From the NCBI GenBank assembly GCA_002426575.1, contig DIRE01000064.1, positions 1-24,978 on the forward strand: 24,978 bases of DNA, in the 5' to 3' direction. This DNA comes from Clostridiaceae bacterium UBA5444 (GTDB taxonomy: Bacteria; Bacillota; Clostridia; Clostridiales; Oxobacteraceae). This document shows, in pieces, positions 1 to 6,638 of this stretch (positions within the stretch are counted from its first letter, which is position 1; each line of letters opens with the position of its first letter). The translations under genes and the position numbers were made by a program. The notes under the pieces were generated by a model. The model was given only the letters and a program-made list of their open reading frames with translations. It was not told the DNA's origin and searched no databases.

Positions 1-85
1 TTTAGAGAAAAATAGGCATTTTGGAGCAGCAAAAAGTCAATTCAACATACCCGGTTTAAAAACCAACAGCTATTTAAAATATAGC
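1..85 (+). repeat. Palindromic intergenic element, copy A (right half, cut by window edge)
   Basis: This is the right half of the dispersed element seen complete at 1530-1700. The inner arm AAAAATAGGCATT is at 8-20. The outer arm, running from GCAAAAAGTC to AACATACCC, is at 29-52. The conserved tail with CCGGTTTAAAA and CAACAG follows, ending in TAGC. The left half would lie before base 1. It has the same orientation as the other copies and sits upstream of arcA. Confidence 0.8.
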
Positions 86-117
86 ATTTTATTTAGGTGA
101 AAGGTATTGCCTATGTA

Positions 118-146
118 TTGATTTTTTTATACACTGTATGTATAAT
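118..146 (+). promoter_or_regulatory. Sigma-A-type promoter of arcA
   Basis: A -35 box TTGATT (118-123) and a perfect -10 box TATAAT (141-146) are separated by exactly 17 bases. The start point is predicted near 153, giving an arcA leader of about 150 nt. TATACA at 128-133 and TGTATA at 138-143 form a short inverted repeat in the spacer, overlapping the start of the -10 box. That is a possible regulator site, but I cannot assign it to ArgR or any other protein. Confidence 0.65.
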
Positions 147-300
147 AACTATAAATATTTGCAAAATAAGAAAAATATATAATTAATCTTGCTATATCAA
201 TGGCATTTTGCATTAAGGTACTTGCTTTGTCATGTTTTATTAAAGAAGGGGAAAATATATTAATTATAGTATTCTCTTTTTATATGAGGGAGAGGACGAA

Positions 301-1527
301 ATGTGTAAAAATGTACTTAATGTAACATCAGAAATAGGAAAGTTAGAGGCAGTACTGTTACATAGACCAGGCAGAGAAATTGAAAATCTTGTGCCCGAAT
401 ACCTTGAAAGACTTTTATTTGATGATATTCCATACCTTAAAGTGGCACAAAAGGAACATGATATTTTTGCAGGAGTTTTAAGAAAAAATGGTGTAGAGGT
501 ATGCTATGTTGAAAAACTAATGGAAGAGGTTATACAAGATCAGAATATAAAAGAAGATTTTGTTACCCAATTTTTAGATGAGAGTGACATAGAAACGCAA
601 GAGATTAAAAGTGTCTTATATGAATATCTAATAGAAAAGGATACTAATGATTTAGTTGATACAGTTATTGCAGGTGTGAGGAAAAGCGATTTGCCAGAGG
701 ACAAAACAAGAGGGATTAAAGAGGTAGATAAAGATAAGTATCATTTCTTTATAGATCCAATGCCAAACCTTTATTTTACAAGAGATATTGGTGCAGTTAT
801 AGGTAATGGAATAACCATAAATAAAATGAAAACTGCAGCAAGAAAAAGGGAAACATTATTTACAAAATTTATATATGAAAATCATCCAATGTTTAAACAA
901 AATGGGACTAAACTATTGTATGATAGGGATATGCCTTATACCATAGAAGGAGGGGATGAGCTTGTACTTAGCAATGAGGTTGTTGCTATAGGCTCAAGTG
1001 CTAGAACAAGCAAAGAGGCAATAGAAACTGTGGCAAAGAATTTATTTAAGGAGAAAGGCTTTAAAAAGGTATTGATGTTTGATATACCTAAATGTAGGGC
1101 ATTTATGCACTTAGATACAGTATTTACAATGGTAGACTATGATAAGTTTACTATACATCCTGGCATACTAGAGCCAATGGAGGTATACACCATAACCCCT
1201 GCAGGTGAGGATCAGATTGATATATCTTATGATACCAATACCCCTGAAAATATATTAAAAGAGGCCCTCCACCTAAGCGAGGTTGACCTTATAATATGCG
1301 GAGGAGGAGATCCTATAGTAGCTGCAAGGGAGCAATGGAATGATGGATCTAATACTCTTGCAATAGCACCAGGTGTAGTAATCACCTATGAAAGAAACTA
1401 CGTATCTAATGAGCTTTTAGAAAAGCATGGTGCAAAGGTTATTACAATGCCAAGCTCTGAGCTTTCAAGAGGCAGGGGAGGCCCTAGATGTATGAGCATG
1501 CCCCTAATTAGAAAAGATATAGAATAA
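301..1527 (+). CDS. arcA: Arginine deiminase
   Basis: Cytoplasmic enzyme hydrolysing L-arginine to citrulline and ammonia, the first step of the arginine deiminase pathway. The 408-residue length is normal for the family. Visible signatures are FTRD (159-162), EGGDE (216-220), HLDTVF (270-275) and the C-terminal RGGPRCMSMP with the nucleophile Cys397. Glu216 and His270 match the other catalytic positions of the guanidino-modifying superfamily. The ATG follows a GAGGGAGAGG ribosome site. It is first in an arcA, arcB, arcC series and is preceded by a good sigma-A promoter at 118-146. No terminator separates it from the next gene, only a palindromic element at 1530-1700, so cotranscription is possible. 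Confidence 0.97.
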   Translation: MCKNVLNVTSEIGKLEAVLLHRPGREIENLVPEYLERLLFDDIPYLKVAQKEHDIFAGVLRKNGVEVCYVEKLMEEVIQDQNIKEDFVTQFLDESDIETQEIKSVLYEYLIEKDTNDLVDTVIAGVRKSDLPEDKTRGIKEVDKDKYHFFIDPMPNLYFTRDIGAVIGNGITINKMKTAARKRETLFTKFIYENHPMFKQNGTKLLYDRDMPYTIEGGDELVLSNEVVAIGSSARTSKEAIETVAKNLFKEKGFKKVLMFDIPKCRAFMHLDTVFTMVDYDKFTIHPGILEPMEVYTITPAGEDQIDISYDTNTPENILKEALHLSEVDLIICGGGDPIVAAREQWNDGSNTLAIAPGVVITYERNYVSNELLEKHGAKVITMPSSELSRGRGGPRCMSMPLIRKDIE

Positions 1528-1529
1528 TG

Positions 1530-1700
1530 GCTATGTTAGTACAGTGCTGACGTCAGGATATGTTGAATTTACTTTTTGCAGCGACTTTAATGCCTATTTT
1601 TATCAACTTTATTTATTTCGAAAAAAATAGGCATTTTGGAGCAGCAAAAAGTAAATTCAACATATCCGGTTTAAAAGCTAACAGTGACTTAAAACGTAGC
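1530..1700 (+). repeat. Palindromic intergenic element, copy B (complete)
   Basis: Complete copy of a dispersed element that can fold into one long hairpin. Outer arms 1556-1579 and 1644-1667 are perfectly complementary over 24 bases. An internal loop of 9 and 8 bases follows, then inner arms 1589-1601 and 1623-1635 (13 bp), around a loop of about 21 bases. TGACGTCA (1548-1555) lies just outside the left arm. The extremes, GCTATGTT at 1530-1537 and AACGTAGC at 1693-1700, are also inverted repeats with one mismatch. It fills the space between arcA and the carbamoyltransferase gene. No open reading frame is seen and no T-run follows, so it is not a classical terminator. Confidence 0.85.
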
Positions 1701-1734
1701 TAAAATAATATATAAATAAGAGGAGGACTAAAGA

Positions 1735-2715
1735 ATGCCTGTTAATATGAAAGGGAAGTCATTACTTACAATTGAACAACTTACTCCTTATGAGTTTGAG
1801 TATCTGCTGGATTTAGCTGATGATTTAAAGGCTAAAAAGAGGGCTGGTATAAAAGGGAACTTGCTTGAGGGCAAAAATATTGCATTGATATTTGAGAAGG
1901 CATCAACGAGAACTAGATGTTCTTTTGTTGTAGCCTGCTATGATGAAGGAGCCCATCCTGAGTATTTAGGAAAAGGGGACATACAGCTTGGTAAAAAAGA
2001 GACTGTAAAAGATACTGCAAGGGTTCTTGGAAGAATGTTTGACGGAATAGAATTTAGAGGATTTAAACAAGATACGGTAGAATGTTTAGCAGAGTATTCA
2101 GGGGTTCCTGTATGGAATGGACTTACAGATTATGCCCATCCAACACAAATACTTGCAGACTTTATGACTATTAGAGAGAAATTCGGCAGAAATATTAAAG
2201 GAAGAAAACTAGTATTCATGGGGGATGGCAGAAACAATATGGCAAACTCCCTTATGATGGGATGTGCAAAAATGGGAATGAATTATGTAAACTGTGCTCC
2301 AAAAGAACTTTTGCCATCAGGAGATTTAATAGAGAGAGCTAAAAGAATAGCCATGGAAAATGGCGGAACGATAGAGTTTATAAGTAACCCTAAAGAGGCT
2401 GTTGTAGGCGCTGATGTTTTATATACGGATGTATGGGTTTCTATGGGAGAAGAAGAAGAGACACAAAAAAGGATAGAACTTCTAAGACCATACAAGGTTA
2501 CAATGGATCTTATTAAAGCAACAGGGAATGAAGAAGTTATATTCATGCATTGCCTGCCAGCATTTCATAATGAAGATACAGATGTATCCTCTAAAAACCC
2601 TGATATAATGGAAGTCTCAGAGGAAGTATTTGAAAGCAGACATTCTGTTGTTTTCGACGAGGCAGAAAATAGGATGCACACCATAAAAGCAGCTATGGTT
2701 GCAACGCTAGCATAA
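1735..2715 (+). CDS. arcB: Ornithine carbamoyltransferase, probably catabolic (ArcB role)
   Basis: Converts citrulline and phosphate to ornithine and carbamoyl phosphate in the deiminase pathway; the same fold works in reverse in biosynthesis (ArgF). The 326 residues include the carbamoyl-phosphate loop STRTR (57-61), HPTQ (135-138), the ornithine-binding DVWVSMG (232-238) and HCLP (272-275). The loop reads FEKASTRTR rather than the commoner FEKTSTRTR. The ATG is 8 bases after GGAGG. The catabolic role is inferred from its place between arcA and arcC; sequence alone does not separate ArcB from ArgF. The palindromic element just upstream leaves little room for a promoter, so transcription probably comes through from arcA. 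Confidence 0.93.
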   Translation: MPVNMKGKSLLTIEQLTPYEFEYLLDLADDLKAKKRAGIKGNLLEGKNIALIFEKASTRTRCSFVVACYDEGAHPEYLGKGDIQLGKKETVKDTARVLGRMFDGIEFRGFKQDTVECLAEYSGVPVWNGLTDYAHPTQILADFMTIREKFGRNIKGRKLVFMGDGRNNMANSLMMGCAKMGMNYVNCAPKELLPSGDLIERAKRIAMENGGTIEFISNPKEAVVGADVLYTDVWVSMGEEEETQKRIELLRPYKVTMDLIKATGNEEVIFMHCLPAFHNEDTDVSSKNPDIMEVSEEVFESRHSVVFDEAENRMHTIKAAMVATLA

Positions 2716-2722
2716 CTTAACT

Positions 2723-2798
2723 GAAAGGTGGCAAGCACTTTCTAATTAAGCTATGGCAATTTTAACCATAACTCAACTAAAAAGTGCCTGCCACTTTC
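2723..2798 (+). repeat. Inverted repeat between arcB and arcC
   Basis: Left arm 2723-2741 (GAAAGGTGGCAAGCACTTT) pairs with right arm 2780-2798 with one bulge and one mismatch. Inside the loop TATGG (2752-2756) can pair with CCATA (2766-2770). A run of five T lies at 2806-2810, a few bases past the hairpin. It could act as a weak terminator or processing site, or be an unrelated palindromic repeat. Its sequence differs from the element at 1530-1700. Confidence 0.65.
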
Positions 2799-2801
2799 TG
2801 A

Positions 2802-2829
2802 TTGATTTTTGGTAACTTTTAGCTATTAT
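2802..2829 (+). promoter_or_regulatory. Possible sigma-A promoter of arcC
   Basis: TTGATT (2802-2807) and TATTAT (2824-2829) are 16 bases apart, with a predicted start near 2836 and the arcC ATG at 2863. It would give arcC independent expression just after the inverted repeat. The match is moderate in AT-rich DNA. Confidence 0.4.
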
Positions 2830-2862
2830 GGGTATATTAATTACCTTACAAGGTGGGATAGT

Positions 2863-3813
2863 ATGCAAAAAAGAATAGTGATTGCACTTGGCGGAAATGC
2901 TATACAGGATGCAGGAAAGCCTGCTACAGCAGGTGTCCAGCTTATGGCATGCAGAAAAACTGCAGTAAGCATAGTAGATATAATAGAAAAGGGGTATGAT
3001 GTGGTTTTAGCCCATGGAAATGGACCTCAGGTTGGAAATATACTTCTCCAAAATGAAGCTTCAGACAGTGATAGAACCCCTGCAATGCCATTTGATGTAT
3101 GCGGTGCAATGAGTCAAGGGGAGATAGGTTACTGGCTTCAGCAATCTATTGGAGATGAGATTAGAAAAAGGGGAATAGACAAGAATGTGTGCACAGTTAT
3201 AACTCAAGTTGTAGTAGACAAGGATGATGATGCTTTTAAAAATCCCACAAAACCTGTTGGCCCATTTTATACAAAAGAACAAAGTGAGACAGTATCAAAA
3301 GAAAAGGGATATGTGATGAAGGAAGATGCGGGACGAGGATATAGAAGGGTTGTTGCCTCTCCTGAACCTATTGATGTTGTTGAAAAGGAACCCATAAAAA
3401 GGCTTGTAGAAAGCGGGGTATTAACAATTGCAGTAGGGGGCGGGGGAATACCTGTGGTACATAATTGTGATGGCACATTAAAAGGAGTTCCTGCAGTTAT
3501 AGATAAAGACCTTGCTTCTGAAAAACTTGCAGAAATACTTGATGCAGATATACTGATGATATTAACTGCTGTAGAGCAGGTTTCGCTTAACTATAATAAA
3601 CCAAACCAGGTTAATTTATCATCTATAACAACAGATGAGGCATTAGAATATATTGAAAAGGGGCATTTTGCACCTGGAAGCATGCTGCCTAAGATAAAAT
3701 CAGCAGTTAAATTTGTACAATCTAAAGCAGACAGAAGATGTATAATAACATCCTTAGATGCGGCAAATAATGCATTAGAAGGAGAAAAAGGCACGTTAAT
3801 CAAGAACGATTAG
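2863..3813 (+). CDS. arcC: Carbamate kinase
   Basis: Transfers phosphate from carbamoyl phosphate to ADP, giving ATP, CO2 and ammonia. It is the energy-yielding last step of the deiminase pathway. The protein starts MQKRIVIALGGNAIQ, the typical first strand and glycine loop of carbamate kinases. AHGNGPQVG, the TPAMPFDVCGAMSQGEIGYW region and VGGGGIPVV follow. Length is 316 residues, normal for the family. I chose ATG 2863, preceded by AGGTGGG. A frame-compatible start at 2809 would add 18 residues unlike the family and lies where the promoter appears to be. The gene ends at a perfect hairpin terminator, closing the arc cluster. Confidence 0.95.
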   Translation: MQKRIVIALGGNAIQDAGKPATAGVQLMACRKTAVSIVDIIEKGYDVVLAHGNGPQVGNILLQNEASDSDRTPAMPFDVCGAMSQGEIGYWLQQSIGDEIRKRGIDKNVCTVITQVVVDKDDDAFKNPTKPVGPFYTKEQSETVSKEKGYVMKEDAGRGYRRVVASPEPIDVVEKEPIKRLVESGVLTIAVGGGGIPVVHNCDGTLKGVPAVIDKDLASEKLAEILDADILMILTAVEQVSLNYNKPNQVNLSSITTDEALEYIEKGHFAPGSMLPKIKSAVKFVQSKADRRCIITSLDAANNALEGEKGTLIKND

Positions 3814-3837
3814 TATTGGTTAAGTATTCCATAGCTT

Positions 3838-3889
3838 AAATAGCTATTGTAAAACTATTTTAAAATAGTTTTACAATAGCTATTTTTTA
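3838..3889 (+). terminator. Intrinsic terminator after arcC
   Basis: Perfect palindrome with arms 3838-3861 and 3862-3885, centred at 3861/3862, followed by a T-run to 3888. Both strands could form it. It ends the arginine deiminase cluster. Confidence 0.85.
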
Positions 3890-3966
3890 TTTAGACTATT
3901 TAAAAAGTAATAATTTGGTACAACTTATCATATTTTTATGTAGGGCACTATATTAATATATAGAGA

Positions 3967-3996
3967 AGCATTTTGCCACCTTGCTGGCAGAATGCT
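3967..3996 (+). repeat. Short hairpin in the sipL leader
   Basis: AGCATTTTGCC (3967-3977) and GGCAGAATGCT (3986-3996) pair over 11 positions with one G:T pair, around an 8-base loop. It lies about 40 bases before the sipL start and has no T-run. Function unknown. I could not find a convincing sigma-E promoter in the 148 bases between the arcC terminator and sipL. Confidence 0.45.
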
Positions 3997-4037
3997 GATA
4001 TCCATAGAAATTAAGAATCTATAGGAGGAGGGAAAGT

Positions 4038-5582
4038 ATGGAGTATGGCAGGGATGTTGTAAAGTTTGATCAGATAATTGGCGAAGGCAGAAATCAGATG
4101 TTAGTTGAAAGGGATTTGATACTTCCTGATATAAACCCTGATATTGCAAAGATTTTGTCCGTATTGGGCAATGTTAACATAACCCGCCAAAGTGTTGAAC
4201 AGGACAGGATAGGCATAGAGGGTACAGTTGACTTTGAAATAATATATACTGCAAAGACGCAGCAGCCAATACTTATTGCTCATCAGGAAGCTGAATTTTC
4301 GCATTATATTGATATACTAGGGGCACTTCCAATGATGGAATCTGATGTTAAGTGCAGAATTGAACACACTGACTTTAGCAAGATAAGTGGAAGAAAACTT
4401 AATGTAAAATGTGTAATTGATGCTGAAGGCAAAGCCATAGAAAATACACCATTAGAGTTTGTCAGCAATATAGATAGTGGAAGAGATACACAGGTTTTAG
4501 AGGATAGTTTTACATGGGATGAACCCATAGGGGAGTACATGGAACAGACTGTTTTAAGGGGAACCATAGAAATACCACAAAATCTCCCTCCAGCAGTGGA
4601 AATTTTAAAGTGCAATGGCATAATTCATAAGAAAGAGACTTCTATTGAAGAAGGAAAGATAATTATATCAGGCAATGTGTATCTTCCAATACTATTTTCA
4701 ACAGAAGAGGAAAATACGGATGTTTGCAGAGCTTCAGATGATATGGTATTTACTCATACAATAGAATTGCCAGAAGATGCTGAAGATGTTTTCGCAAGCT
4801 GTGAGTATGCAATAAATGATTTATATACTGAACTTAAAGAGGACGATGCAGGGGAAGCAAGGCTTATAGATGTAGAGATTGTTGTGGGGATTAATGCTAA
4901 GGCAAAGAAAAAATGCCAACATACAATAGTTGTGGACGCATATAACACTGCTTCAATTTTAGAGATTGAGAAAAAGAAACTAGTAATTGAGAATACTTGC
5001 TTTATGGATAGTGCAGAGGTAGTTGTAAAAGAGCCTATACCTGCATCTGAAATGGAAAAGATTTATGACCTTACGTGTGTACCATCTATTACAGAGTGCA
5101 GGATAACAGAGGATATGGTTGACATAGAAGGCATACTTGAATCTCACATAATATATAAAAGCAGGGGCGAAGAGAGTGGCCCTGAATGTATTATTGAAGA
5201 GGTACCATTTAAAACACAGGTTAAAGTTCCTGAAATTAAGCCTAACATGAAATGCCATGCATGTGTGGATATTGAACATATAGACTCAGGTATATTTACA
5301 AAAAAAGAGCCAGATATGAAAATTCTTTTAGGCTGCAAAGTTTTAGTATATGAAATAATAGAAAAAGAATTAGTGGTCAAGATGGAAGAGGTGGAAGGCG
5401 AACTGCCAATTCACAAGTCTAGTATAACCATATATGTGGTTCAGCCTAAAGATACGCTGTGGAAGATTGCAAAGAGATACTATACAACTGTAGAAGATAT
5501 AGTAAAGATAAATGATATAACAAACCCAGATTTGATCGTGTCTGGTATGAAGCTTATAATTCCGAAAGCAGGGAAGAGGTAA
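4038..5582 (+). CDS. sipL: SipL-type spore coat morphogenesis protein (SPOCS/DUF3794 domains plus LysM)
   Basis: The 514 residues contain repeated DUF3794/SPOCS-type beta modules, roughly 8-130, 155-260 and 310-450. A C-terminal LysM domain at about 466-510 begins YVVQPKDTLWKIAKRYY and ends near SGMKLIIPKAGKR. This architecture and length match SipL of Clostridioides difficile, which binds the coat ATPase SpoIVA through its LysM region and localises coat to the forespore in the mother cell. No signal peptide or membrane segment is seen, as expected for a mother-cell cytosolic protein. Strong AGGAGGAGGG ribosome site before the ATG. It is monocistronic, between the terminators at 3838-3889 and 5602-5637. 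In the known case transcription is sigma-E dependent; I could not confirm such a promoter here. Confidence 0.85.
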   Translation: MEYGRDVVKFDQIIGEGRNQMLVERDLILPDINPDIAKILSVLGNVNITRQSVEQDRIGIEGTVDFEIIYTAKTQQPILIAHQEAEFSHYIDILGALPMMESDVKCRIEHTDFSKISGRKLNVKCVIDAEGKAIENTPLEFVSNIDSGRDTQVLEDSFTWDEPIGEYMEQTVLRGTIEIPQNLPPAVEILKCNGIIHKKETSIEEGKIIISGNVYLPILFSTEEENTDVCRASDDMVFTHTIELPEDAEDVFASCEYAINDLYTELKEDDAGEARLIDVEIVVGINAKAKKKCQHTIVVDAYNTASILEIEKKKLVIENTCFMDSAEVVVKEPIPASEMEKIYDLTCVPSITECRITEDMVDIEGILESHIIYKSRGEESGPECIIEEVPFKTQVKVPEIKPNMKCHACVDIEHIDSGIFTKKEPDMKILLGCKVLVYEIIEKELVVKMEEVEGELPIHKSSITIYVVQPKDTLWKIAKRYYTTVEDIVKINDITNPDLIVSGMKLIIPKAGKR

Positions 5583-5601
5583 GAAGTAAAAAGTAAGAAG
5601 T

Positions 5602-5637
5602 AAAAAAATCCATGCGGGGTGAGTATGGATTTTTTTT
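5602..5637 (+). terminator. Intrinsic terminator after sipL
   Basis: AAAAAAATCCAT (5602-5613) pairs with ATGGATTTTTTT (from 5625), and T's continue to 5637. The loop is about 11 bases. The 20 bases before it are a short direct repeat of AAGAAGTAAAAA units. Confidence 0.8.
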
Positions 5638-5729
5638 GCGGGCTTACAAATAATAACGGGTAGTAGAATAATAATCATATAGAAGGAAAAAATACTTACT
5701 ATAACTATTTTGGGGGGCTCAAACAAGCT

Positions 5730-6554
5730 ATGAAACCGATAGAAAATGATAAAGAAAATTTTAAAAGCAATCTTATAATAATTGGAGGAGCAGAGGATAA
5801 AGAGGGAGAGTGTGAAATATTAAAAAAGGTTGTTTCAATGGCGGGGCAGGGGGATGCAAAAATCACTCTTATGACAACAGCCACTGAACACCCTGATGAG
5901 GTGGGAGATAATTATAAGAGGATATTTTATAAATTAGGTGTTAAGAATATAGATATAGTTAATATAGATTCAAGATTAGATGCTTCAAAAAAAGAATATA
6001 TAGATTCTATAATTAATTCTACTTGTATTTTTTTTACTGGAGGAGATCAGCTTAGAATAACTAGCCTTCTTGGGGGGACAGAAAGCTATAAGGCTCTTAA
6101 AGAAGCTTATGATAAGGGCACACTTTTGGTAGGTACTAGTGCAGGAGCTTCTGCTATGAGCAGCAACATGATTGTAGAAGGTACAGATGATGATGCCCCA
6201 AAGTATTGCACATTAAAGATGGCCCCTGGACTTGGAATACTAGGTGAGGTTATTGTAGATCAGCATTTTGCTCAAAGGGGCAGAACAGGGAGGCTGCTTA
6301 CTGCAGTTGCCCAAAACCCCCATATGCTTGGAGTTGGTATAGATGAAGATACTGCAATACTTGTGGGAAGCAGCTCATTTACCGTAATAGGCTCTCAAAC
6401 TGTAACAGTTATAGATGGGATGTACCTATCTCATACAAATGTTTCAGAGCTTAAGCCAAGTGAGCCTTTAGTGCTTACAGATATTAAGCTTCATATATTG
6501 CCAAGAGGATATGGGCTTGATTTAATTTCAAGAAAACCAATATTAAAAAAATAG
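5730..6554 (+). CDS. cphB: Cyanophycinase (peptidase family S51)
   Basis: Serine exopeptidase-like hydrolase that degrades cyanophycin (poly-Asp backbone with Arg side chains) to beta-Asp-Arg dipeptides in the cytoplasm. In 274 residues it shows an N-terminal LIIIGGAEDK strand-loop, FTGGDQ (102-107), the nucleophile elbow GTSAGA (135-140) with Ser137, and DQHFAQRGRTGRL (177-189). These are characteristic of family S51. No signal peptide is seen, which favours an intracellular enzyme over secreted CphE types. The ribosome site is a G-run at about 5711-5716, unusually far (about 12 bases) from the ATG. cphA follows 84 bases downstream, so the pair is probably an operon for polymer turnover. Confidence 0.93.
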   Translation: MKPIENDKENFKSNLIIIGGAEDKEGECEILKKVVSMAGQGDAKITLMTTATEHPDEVGDNYKRIFYKLGVKNIDIVNIDSRLDASKKEYIDSIINSTCIFFTGGDQLRITSLLGGTESYKALKEAYDKGTLLVGTSAGASAMSSNMIVEGTDDDAPKYCTLKMAPGLGILGEVIVDQHFAQRGRTGRLLTAVAQNPHMLGVGIDEDTAILVGSSSFTVIGSQTVTVIDGMYLSHTNVSELKPSEPLVLTDIKLHILPRGYGLDLISRKPILKK

Positions 6555-6555
6555 A

Positions 6556-6597
6556 CTATGTTGGTTTGACTTACGCAGCGGAAGTCAACCAACATAG
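6556..6597 (+). repeat. Hairpin between cphB and cphA
   Basis: CTATGTTGGTTTGACTT (6556-6572) pairs with AAGTCAACCAACATAG (6582-6597) with a one-base bulge, around the loop ACGCAGCGG. It begins two bases after the cphB stop and is followed by CCCC and A's rather than T's. It is therefore more likely an mRNA-processing or stabilising hairpin, or a small palindromic repeat, than a terminator. Confidence 0.65.
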
Positions 6598-6638
6598 CCC
6601 CAAAAGAAAATAATAATTAACATTAAGGAGGATCAATA

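Noticed and set aside
150..300. Riboswitch or T-box in the arcA leader
   Set aside because: No conserved T-box bulge, terminator hairpin or known aptamer core could be recognised in the leader.
2809..2862. Upstream in-frame extension of arcC (18 residues)
   Set aside because: The extra residues are not like carbamate kinases, no ribosome site precedes 2809, and AGGTGGG sits properly before ATG 2863.
3900..4030. Possible sigma-E promoter of sipL (for example CATATTTT near 3930)
   Set aside because: Only 6 of 8 positions match the -10 pattern and no clear -35 box is at the right distance. AT-rich DNA gives such hits by chance.
5640..5729. Possible cphB promoter (TTACAA and AATAAT) or sigma-E-like CATATAGA
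   Set aside because: Several weak alternatives in AT-rich sequence; none is better than chance by eye.
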